From the NCBI GenBank assembly GCA_033980235.1, contig CM067066.1, positions 34,449,180 to 34,513,179 on the forward strand: a stretch of DNA of 64,000 bases, read 5' to 3'. The position numbers and the translations under genes are program-made. Shown here one piece after another: positions 40,901 to 52,516 of this stretch. Numbering within the stretch: the first letter of the stretch is position 1; the number at the start of each line of letters is the position of its first letter. The notes under the pieces are model-generated. The model was not told the origin of the DNA. It saw only the letters and a program-made list of their open reading frames with translations, and did no database searches. This DNA comes from Diadema setosum (taxonomy: Eukaryota; Echinodermata; Echinoidea; Diadematoida; Diadematidae).

Positions 40901-43900
40901 ATTCACAGTGTCAATAATATATCCGTGATATCACGAAGCTGAACACTATTACGTAACAATGTCTCCATGTCTTGTTTTGCTGTGCATTGTACCGAGACTC
41001 AAATCGCATGTGAAATGCAGATATTTCAGATTAACTACATCAAAAACATTCAAAAATGCTTTCGTCATCAATGGCAATGACGGGACAACACCCAGCCAAA
41101 CATAATGAGATAGTATAGTTTGTATTATGGTACCTGCAATAATTGCACTTTTATTAATTGGAAAACAAAAAACAAAAAACACCCCACACCATTACTAAAT
41201 GATGGTGAGACCCCATTTTGCGGTGTATGATATATCTAAAAGTCCATGATTATACGTATGTATTACAATTTTCATTACGCAGTCACGTCGATAGAATATT
41301 GAATTGAATTGAATTGAATTGAATTGAATTGAATTGAATTGAATTGAATTGAAATAAATTGAAATGAAATTGATAGAGTACGTGTCACTGAAAATCGTGA
41401 ATTTTAAAACGCGAACTCTTCTCTGTTTTCTGGTGAAGGTCAGGGCGGTATCAACCAACTTGGCGGCGTGTTCGCAAATGGAAGACCTCTCCCCATTCAC
41501 GTACGTCACCGTATACTGGAGTTGGCTCACCTGGGGCTACGCCCATGCGATATTTCCCGCCAACTTCTGGTCTCCCATGGGTGTGTCAGTAAGATTCTCA
41601 GCAGGTAATAAAATATGTCGACAGCTAAACCACATTACGTTCTGCAGTTTTCTTTCAAAATTCAAGATCGTGTGGTTTGCTTATTTTAATAACGCACATA
41701 ATCACATAATGCTATTAAAATATCTATAGTTGATTGAAAAGACACATATTTACTGAGTATTTACTGGTCACTGGACATTTTATCTACGATTCAAAATGCC
41801 TTTCAGTAATACAGCTTAAACACTATACCCCCCCCCCCCCCCCCCATCCCCAAATCAGGTTTGCTGAGACCGGGTCGATCTTACCGGGCGCCATCGGCGG
41901 GAGCAAGCCGCGAGTGTCGACACCGGCCGTGGTTTCCCGTATCGCTCTCTACAAACAGGAGAACTCGTCCATGTTTGCCTGGGAGATCCGGGAACGCCTC
42001 CTGCTCGATGGTATCTGCACCAAGGACAACCTGCCCAGCGTCAGCTCCATCAACAGGATCCTCAGAAACTGCTCGGGCGAGCCCGACGACGAGAGGGAAG
42101 GTGAGACCCTTCGACCATCAGCTTGTGGTGATCGATACTATCATCTACCATGTCTACGATTTCTTATCAACGTTAGCTTTGAGACAGAGGGACTGATATC
42201 ATTTTGTCCGTATTAAGTTATCGCAACAATCGCGATAACTTAATACGAAGAAAATGAGAATTGCCTCGTCTAATTTTTAGAAGAGGCCATTTCTGGTCTT
42301 GCTTTGATGAATTCTATAAAGCAGCCATGAAGTCACTTGTTGTTTCTTCATTTGCGCTATCATTTTGTTCAGCACTGAATAGTTCCACGTATATGGTTCA
42401 GATAACATTCAATTGCAAGTCATATTAGACTATTACATCTGTGTATGTGTCTCCTCCTAACAGATTCAGTTGAGGAGGACGATCCCAGTAACGTCCATAA
42501 CCTGAACGACGACGAGAAAAAAACACCGCACCGATCTCCGCAGTACGGGCGCGACTGCGACAACCGGTCATCGACGACTTCGCCGATGTCGAATACTAAT
42601 ACGACGAGAAGACCTTCGTTTGCCGTGGACGATATCCTAGGTCTCCGTGAGCAAGGGAAGAGAGTAAAAGAGGAAGATATCGGATACGAAAGCAGCGCTT
42701 CTTCTGAGCCAAGTGAGTAGATAACCTTAATGTTAACATAACATTTTTCGTTCAATTTTTTTTTTTTGCTTTTGAATCTGTAAAGCACGCAAATTTCTCT
42801 CCGTTGTTGCCCATTTATGAAATTCTGTTACTATTTATCATCCCTTATTACCGCGAGACCTATATATATGCGCAAAAGCTGTATGTATTTGCAGTAAATA
42901 TTTCACGACATGACAGGGAATAGATAGAATGGTGACATTAATGTTTTTAATCTCTTACCATCTCTTCCTATTATTTTCTTTGGAAGGTACTTAAATAAAA
43001 AGCTATACAGGAAACCATATTTTCTGCATATGCGCTTTAAAGTGAAATCTAATGTAAAGTCTCAGATGAGTTGCAGTGGTCAGTAATTTGATTGAAGAAT
43101 TCAGTCGCATCATAGCCCCATGGTCGCATTTCATCTTTCAACGTTATGATTTCAAAATATTACTTGTTTAAATAAACGAGTTATGTCCACCCAATTAACA
43201 TTTCTCGTCATTCACTTCTATTTTTGTACTTCGATACCCATCTTTTCCCGGTTTGAATTTATTTTGCTTTCTTACTCATTGGATACAAACAAATGGATTA
43301 AAAATGTTTGAACGTGACACATTGCTGTGATGTTCTTTTCATGTTATCACTGATCAATACTCCGCTCCAGAAGTAGGGCACACTTTCAAAGGTATAAACT
43401 TATCTGAGCTAATGTAAGTCTCGCAGTAGGATTAGAAACAGTCGAAATAATCAATACGATCTAGTCACCAAGTAACAATACCGTGTTCATTTCACATGAG
43501 TGAGGCAGTGACACCAGCCACAAATATTCGAAACATTCTCATAAATCGCCGCTGCTGAAATCCCATCGCTCCCGCCCACAGGATTAATCCATATACACCG
43601 AAGCAAAGTAGTATAGGGTAATTTAGGTGGGCCCCCAAATAACTGGTGACAATTAGCGGGGAAAATGTCTGCGTGATGGTGTTGACTTCATAGAGACAGA
43701 GAGAGGGACCGCTAATTAAGTTGCATCTCTGGAGAAAAAGAGATGAAAAACCTTGCTGTGACTAGACAACTCCCACTGGGCAGCCGTCTGTGTAATTTGA
43801 ACGTAGCTTGGCCGCGAATCGATACCACATGATAACCGGTCACTCTAGAACGATTAGCTGGCCAAAGGCAATGGAGTCACACGAATCGTGAAATCGAAAT

Positions 43901-45579
43901 GAGAGCCGTCTGCCGAAGGTTGGAATGAGCAATTATTATGCACGATGTGATAACACGGATACGTCATCCACATCCGTATTAGCGTACAGATTGAAATGAA
44001 TAATTATTGTACAATATACACATTTCAGATATTCGTCCTACAGGGCATTGACGGGATAATACCATAATTGTATTGTCGATAATATCTCATTAACTGTGAC
44101 CTCTGGTTGTTTTTTGCATCTCTCCGAGCAGCGCCAATAAGTTCAACGATCAATCACTAATCAATCCCAAATGGGAAAAAAATATCAGAGAGATATGTAC
44201 ATTAGTGGTTGCTCATCCATTTTGTAATTGTAAAAGAAGCTAAACGATTTTTAGCAGTATGAAGCCACAGCCTAAACCACAGTCAGCTTTCCTCATAACC
44301 GTCATAAGAGATTGGACAATTGGACGGACGCCATTCCGGCCTACATTAGGCCTACTTACTTCATGATAGTAATTTTAGTAATGAATAGCTTCCATATATA
44401 TACTTAAACAGTCTGTAGTCTAAAACGGTATATAACTAGTAAAACATATTCAGCAGAAGTAGAAATAGCAGAAAACCCCAAAACTCTAATCGCTCGAATT
44501 ACTGGCGGAAAAATCCAACAAAATTGTTTGCACATTCTACGGAGCAGACAGAAAATGGTACTGAGTATCATGTACAGCCTCAATAAACAAAAGGTATTGA
44601 AAACGCTACAATGAAGTGAAACCCGAGTTGATTTGATGGAGCTGCATCTTATACCCCACTCTAGGGGACGGTAACGGGAACAGGAAAATCCAAGCTATTG
44701 CAGATTTCGTCTTTATTTCTTACTATCTCTATGAATGAAATGACACAAATAGTTGCTGATCCTATTCTTCGGGAATTCAAATCCCAATTTTGGGGGAATT
44801 TGAGAAGAGGAAGGCGTTCATAATACTATGGCTCCCAGCGAGATTATCCATCAAAACCCTGGGTTTTGACACCAGGATTACCCCTGGGTAGATGAGGTTT
44901 CGACATCTTACCATCAATCTTCATAAATGTGACGACGGGAGATGGAACCGAAATGCAGCGCATAACAGCCTCTAAACATTAGCCACCTTTTCCACTATTA
45001 ATTACACCAACTTTACATTTGGGTTGTTTATCTGAGGATCTACAAATCGAAGACGATGTTGGCAAGACAACATTAAAACTGAAGACGTTTCTCTATAATG
45101 CTCAGTAGATATGCGAAGATAATTTTTGTTCAACAGACTACTTTTTGGCCTAACATTTGTAATGGTGGGGCAAGTTGAGTTAAAACTGAAATTTTGATAA
45201 TTTCAAGAATCCTGCCATCAAAAACAGAGGAGAATAATAAAACAAAAAAAAAATTGGTGATTAAAAACATCCCACGGAAGTAATTAAGTAATTTAGTGCC
45301 TCTTTGGGGCGGTAGGACCCTTGCTCACAAAGGTTCGGGATACACTAAAAGTCCCATTAAAACCTCGGCAATTGTCGCGGTTGTTTATTTGCATGAATAA
45401 ATGTTTCGTTGCGCCATACCCGAGTAATACGTACAATCGATTGCAATCAATCGGTGAAAAAGCCCTTTCTGACGGCGCACACTTTGTGCTGTATCGATCT
45501 CGCACAAGATTAGAGCTTGCGCGATACTCACCCGAACTCTTTTTTTTTTTTCGCACAATCCACTCACTTCGGGTTGTGG

Positions 45580-45618
<39 letters not shown>

Positions 45619-47091
45619 GCGTGTGTGTGTGCATCACTGAAAAATCATGCACACGTTTTTGCCAGAGACTTGCAGGGGACGTTTTTCCAGAAATTCCTGC
45701 AGTAACACTACACTGACATATTGTTTGTTGCAGAAGGGGTTATAACTGTAGCACTCTATTTTTGGAAGAACGCGAATGAGTGAAAAATGATTATTCTGAG
45801 CGTCTGTTTGGGCTGGTAAGGCCATGCTTAAATGGCACAGAAGATATTACTCATGGTATTCTACGAAATGGTCACAGTGGCGAAGCGCGTATCGACTAAA
45901 TTTCCCCTTGAAAGAAAAGAAAGGCAAACAAACAAGTGGTAGGCGGGATGTCCTAATGGTGTCTTAGACCAGGGAGGCGTAACAAAACCAACTCTTCCAA
46001 GGTCGGCCACATGACCTTCTGCGGGGAATACGGGGACTTTTATGTTCACCTTTTCATACATACGCCCCTAATCGCTCCATTGGACAGCATGATGATCTAT
46101 AGAATGCCGCATCCTTTCTTGTCTTTGTCTTCCCTGTCCTTGCATTGACATCATATTCATCCGTTCTCACAGTTTCCTTTGTACCACCCTGTGGCCGTTC
46201 CCCCATCCTCTTTCTTTCTTTACCTTCTTAGATCCAAAGCGAGCCCGCCGTCAGCCTAAATGCTCCGACGCTGTAGACCCGTGCGAGAAGAAAGAACGAC
46301 CTCCAGTCATCCCGATCTCAGAGTCACACAAGCTACCAGAAGACAGAAAGGTGGGTCATTCAAAAGACGATGAGCAAATACATTCACTCTCCTGCACGTC
46401 CTTTCATACGCTGTGACGTATGCATGCTGAATTATGCATGACAGCAACGACTTAATTTCGAGAGACGGCCATGTGCCGGTTTGCGTCACTTCACTCGTAT
46501 GGGTAAGATCTAGCCATACGAGAGAAGAGACGATTTTGTTTTTCGGTTACGACAAGAATATACGACAATTTATGTCACAGGAATTATGTTCACGTAAACA
46601 GCATTTAGAGATCATCATATATGGCATTATCCTACGTAAACCAGCGATACCGTTGTTTATCAGTATTTACATTATCACTTACTCTAAAATATCCCGGGTC
46701 AGAACTGACCCGGAACTGGGTCCGTTGGGGTCACACACCGTTCCGGGTCACAAATGACTTGGAATTTGGTCATAAAGACCCGGAATGGGGTCACCCTGAC
46801 CCAATTTATGACTCTGGATGGGGTCACATCTGATCCCATTCCTTGTCATTTCTGACCCGGAACGATATGTGACCCCAATGGGCCCAGTTCCGGGACAGTT
46901 CTGACTCGGGATATTTTAGAGTGCTGACTTCATTTAATTAACATGGATCATATCAATCTATCTTCTGTGTACATCTTTTTCCTCTGGTGGTTAAAGGTTT
47001 TGAGAAAACACTAGTTTTTGATAAATTTTCATTTTCGCGAAATCTTTTTTTTGTGTGTGTTTGTGTGTTTTGTGTGTGTGTGTGTGTGCGC

Positions 47092-47124
<33 letters not shown>

Positions 47125-50100
47125 TGTGTGTGTATATATATTATTTACCTAGTATTCAAGTTCAAGTTGACATATATATATAATTACAATTTCTGATTAT
47201 CAGACGGCGCTTCAGAACGAAAGTAACCATTTATTTAGGAAATATTCCTCAACACGAGGTCAGGGCACTTATTGTGTACCGAAGTCTCTAAACTACATGT
47301 AAGTATATCAGAAACTATTAATAGAAAATGAAAGTACAATGTAGATCCATCTGGGCGCAGCACTCTTATAGCCAGCCGCGGACGAGGCGAATCAATTTCG
47401 ATGCGCGGTTCTTTCTCCACGACAGCCTCCCACGCCCGATTGGTTGATAGTTACGTAGCATCCGTACGGACTGACTACCGGTAGCCACACTAGCACTATT
47501 ATAATATCCCCGCTAATGAGGTGGGTCGACTAACGACAAAATGCAAAAGAAATATTCCCGGATCTGACGAGATGAAATATCAAGATCAATCGAGTCTACT
47601 CTGGACAGGGGATACAATGATAAAATGAGTGATCAGTATAACCTCTGCCAAATGAAAATTAGCGTCAAGAAAAATGACATGAAAATTTCAAGCGAGTACG
47701 ACCAACGTATTATAACATTTCCAATATCCGAAGGTGTGCCAGACAGACATCGCTATGTTAACATCTAATCTTGATTGCCTGTCATTGAAGCAAGCATTGA
47801 TTCTTGTCCACTCCAAAGGATATCATCATGTTACACCCTAGGGTTTCTGAAATTCATTTGAATGCAAACGCTACACTTGAGCTCTCATTCGAACAATGAC
47901 GGTACGGGGTTTAGAGATAAGTGCAAGTAGGAAGTACATTATGGACCTTTGTTTACCGTCTGTATGACTTATCAAGTTACGGAAATGCTTGAGGGCTCTT
48001 TGAACATATTCTTTTTTCCTCCTTGTTGAGGTCTATCTTTGTCTTAGCTTTTGGCGCTACATGCAGTAATTGATTGGTTTGAGCATCACTTTACATTAAC
48101 ACGATCGCATTGCCCGATATGGATTTCGATTTCTTCTTTGTTTTTTTTTTTTTGTTTTTTTTTTTCATTTCCTTTCGAAAAAAGAAAATAGTCTCAATGG
48201 TAACTTGCATGAGTGCATATATTTTGGGGGTCTAAATAATATGGTGGAGGATGCTGAAATTAATTGGTCTACGCATCGTTTTACATGGATAATTCCCTGC
48301 CGAGAGGAGACAAACTGTGCGGTGGGTCATCGGACGAGTGTCTACAAATACAAGTCCAGAAAGCTTGTCCTTGAGAATGTTGTTTTTATATTGACGGATA
48401 CATCGCCCTCCCTCACCAGGGATGGTAAACGGATGATATCAATACGCCATTAAAGGGATGCTATTTGGTGGTAATGAGAATTAGGTTTTTAACTTCATCA
48501 TGATATCATGAAATTACTTGTGAAATAGTACAGAGCATACAATTCTAGGAGGAATAAGTTTATTTGATGAAAATCGGTTTTGGAATGGCCGGGACATCCA
48601 AAAAACAAAGGAAAACAAAGCGGTCGGAATAAAAGGTGCGTCCCACCTTTTATTACGTAATATTGTTCTGTTTTGGGTATCTCAGCCATTTCAAAACCAA
48701 TTTTCATCAAATAAACGTTGTATTTCACTTGGAGTTACATTCTCCTTCATATTTCATACGAGGTTTCTTAATATCTCACCCAAAAATGTTAGAAACTTGA
48801 AATTAGGCCTCAACCAAACCTATACGATCCTTTTAATGCCGGAACTAAAAATCTCTCGCGCGGCTCGAATGGTATTGTAATCATCTGTCCACGGATATGA
48901 CGGAAATCCGGCGAGTCCTATACACTAGAGGTTTCACAATCTCATAATAAACAGTCTTTCTCTAGTAATACTACTGATTACAATGACATTATTTAAATGC
49001 AATGTCAGTGATATGTTCAGAGGACTGGTCGTGAGAGGGTGATATATCGTCAGTTACCGAATCTTTCTCCCACTTTCTCTTCGTGTCCTTGAGCCGGAAT
49101 CGATTTTTCTTTAAACGACTGTAACTTGGAAGAATGTCTGAATCCACGGCAAAAGAGCAGATAGAAAATCGAATAGCCATTTACATTAATCAGCTTTTTT
49201 TTTTTTTTTTTTTTTTTTGGGAGGGGGGGGGGGGGGGGTGAAGGGGGAGAGTATCATCTAATCCCGGCCTCGGGCGATGCGCCTGGTAAACGAGTTCTCC
49301 TGCTTTACATGTTCTTTCAGCCACAGCTGGTATGTTTCTTAAACGTGGCTGAAAGTTGTGTAACAGAAGATGCGAACTCATGAAGTGGCATGGGGGTTGG
49401 GGGCACTGGTGAAGTCAGAGAACATTGTACTTTTTTTCTTTCATCTTGCATGCTTCTGACAAGAACCCTGTACATTAATTCGATGTTTTCATCCTTATTG
49501 TACATTTATTTTTTCCCAACAAATACAATTATATCGCTATATAAAATTTGAATACACATGATAACACAACAATGTATAATGAAAAACTAACAAACTATGA
49601 ACTGAGGTACAATGTTGTGAATTTAATGACAAATGCCGAAAGAAAGTTGTTGGAAATGGAGGGGACTACTAATAAGCAGGGCTCGTATAGTTTGCTGTCC
49701 CCTCATAAACATATCTATTCCTTTCGGCCCAGTGGCGTATCAAGGGGGGGGGGCAAGGGGGCACGTGCCCCGGGCGCCACTCCTTGGGGGCGCCGAAAAC
49801 GAAAAAACGAGAAAAAAAAACGAAGAAAAAGAAAAAAAAAAAACGAAGGAAAAGAAGAAGAAGAAGAAGAAGAAGAAGAAGAAAAAAAAAAACAACTCGC
49901 CCGGACCGGAAAGGGGGTGGGGGTGGGGGGGGGGGGGGGGGGAGAAAACCAAATAAAACAAGATAAAAACAAAAATGACAATGTTTATTGTGTTCACACA
50001 AGAATTCCATGTTTTGTAAGCTGAAATTTCGGATCGCTCGTTGCGCTCGCTCGCCAAAATTTATACATAAGATAAGATATATAAGATAAGATAAGAACAA

Positions 50101-52480
50101 AACGTGATGACGCGGACAAAATGACAATGTATATTGTGTTCACACATGCCATCGTTAGAAAGCAAAATGTTACACGAAGCAGCGGCTGCAATTTTATTTC
50201 TTTCGTTCGGAAGCGATCGCGCATTGGATCAAACGAAGGCGCCAAAGGTGTCGAACACACGGGGGGGGGGGGGGGGGGCGCAAAAAACCAAATCAAACAA
50301 GGTAAGAACAAAACGTAATGATGACGCGGAAATATACAAATTTCGGCTCAATCGCGCGTAGTATTTTTCAAGTCCTCAGTTTGTTGGTATAAATCGTTAT
50401 CTATAAGGCCGTCACTATATTTTGATTAGAGTTGTAAGATTTAATAAGCGAAAAATGACAAGAATTTCATGTTTTGTGAGCTGAAATACAGAAATTTTCC
50501 GCTCGCTCGCTGCGCTGGCTCGCTAAAACTTATCAAAAAAAAAAAAGAACAAAGAAAAGAACAAAACGTGATGATGGCGCGGAAATATACAAATTTCGGC
50601 TCACTCGTGCGAACTAATTTGGAGTATTTTTCAAGTCCTCAGTTTGTTGATATAAATCATTACCTATAAGGCCGTCACTATATCTCGAATAGAATTGTAA
50701 GATTTGATAAGCAAAAAATGACAAGAATTCCATGTTTTGTAAGCTGAAATACAAAAATTTTCGGCTCGCTCGCTGCGCTCGCTCGCCAAAATTTATCAAA
50801 AAAAAAAGAAAAGATAAGAACAAAACGTAATGACGGGGAAATATAAAAAAATTTTCGGCTCGCTCGCTGCGCTCGCTCGCCAAAATTTATCTAAATTTAT
50901 TACATTTAAATCACCCTCAAAAGACCCCTTTTAAGTGCTTGAAAAAGCATATCATGTAGAATTTTTTTAAATTCCCTACCGGGATGGGGTTGGGGTTGAC
51001 CACTTTTTCAGAAATTAGGGGCGCAATTTTCGCGCTTGCCCCGGGCGCCGTTTTCCCTAGATACGCCACTGTTTTGGCCATGGTCTTACAAGCGTAATTT
51101 GAATTTGGGAAGCTTCATTAAAAAAAAAATGGTGAATGATCCGAAATTAATGCTTATTCAATGTTACTACTTAAATAAGAGACCCACGGGTCTAGCGCTC
51201 ACCTGAGTATCGCAAGTTCACCTTTCACGCAGTCACTAATCTTAATTATTCACAGCTCTACCAAAATTTGACCAGGCATTCTGAAGTAGAAGATGAAAAT
51301 GTACAATAAGGGCCCAAATTTTTTAAGATTCCTAAATTTTAGGGGATTGAGGCCCCACTCCTCTCTCCGGGCCCCCAAGTTTGGTGAAAATCCATCATGA
51401 GGTTTTCAAGAAGAAAATGAAAATGTACAATTTAGACCCCCATTTGGACCTCCCCCTACCCCCAAGAGGGGCACCCCTGGATCTGCTACGAACAAACTTG
51501 AAACTACAGTAATTAATGTACTAACTCATAGTATTATCTTAGCTCTATCATTTCTGATTCTAGAGAAGATTCCTCAATTTGGGGAGGTTTGGGCCCCTTG
51601 GGGCCCTCCAGGTGGGACTCGGTGCCCATTTGAACAATTGAGATCCTATGCCCCTAGGGATACTACCTGCCGAGTTTGGTGAAAATCGCTCATGAGATTC
51701 TCAAGAAGAAGCTGAAAAGGTACAATTTAGGCCCCATTAGGACCCCTCCCCACTACCCTCGCTGGGTCCCAAGGGGGCACCCCTGATTCCGCCATGAACA
51801 AACTTGAAACTACAGTCATCAGTGTAATAACTCGTAGTATTATCTTAGCTCTATCACTTCTGGTTCTAGAGAAAATGATTTTTAAAGATTCCTTAATTTT
51901 GGGGGGTTTTGGGCCCTATGGGACCCCCTGGGTGAGGCATGGTGCCCATTTCAACAAATTGAGATCCTAACCCCCTACTACCTGCCAAGTTTGGTGAAAA
52001 TCGGCCATGAGGTTCTCAAGAAGAAGATGAAAGTGTACAATTTAGGCCCAATTAGGACCCCTCCCCACCCTCCTCCCATGGGTCCCAAGGGGGGGGGGGG
52101 GGCCCTGATTCCGCCATGAACAAACTTGAAACTACAGCCATCAATATACTAACTCATAGTATTAACTAAATTAACTTAGCTCTATCACTTCTGGTTCTAG
52201 AGAAGAAGATTTTGAAAGATTCCTTAATTTGGGGGATTTGGGCCCCCTGGGGGCCCCCTGGGTTCGACATGGTGCCCATTTTAAGAAACTGAGATCCTAA
52301 CCCCCTAGGGATGCTACCTGCCAAGTTTAGTGAAAATCGGTCTCACGGTTTTCAAGAAGAAGATGAAAATGTAAAAAGTTTAGGCACGACGGACGACGCA
52401 CAGCGCACGACGCATGACGCATGACGCATGACGGAAGACGGACGACGGATGCCGGACGCCGGACGAAGAACGATCACAAT

Positions 52481-52516
<36 letters not shown>

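Larger units (their letters stand above)
35306..41438 (+). other. Pax intron 1
   Basis: A phase-1 intron of 6.1 kb between MTHK-G and the paired-domain exon. It holds three TTAA or CACTG MITEs (35908, 36369, 37201), a CA run at 37929-37990, an RFX-type X-box (40078-40090) and a GAATT pentamer run (41300-41353). No further exon was recognised. Confidence 0.6.
42713..46231 (+). other. Pax intron 4
   Basis: A 3.5-kb phase-1 intron. It is almost free of microsatellites between 43500 and 45540, where non-repetitive blocks with TAAT, octamer-like and Fox-like words lie. A (GT)n run follows at 45580-45633. Confidence 0.55.

Noticed and set aside
49548..50127. Lys/Glu-, Pro- and Phe-rich open frames on both strands
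   Set aside because: Translation of poly-A, GAA and poly-G runs within the hAT-like element.
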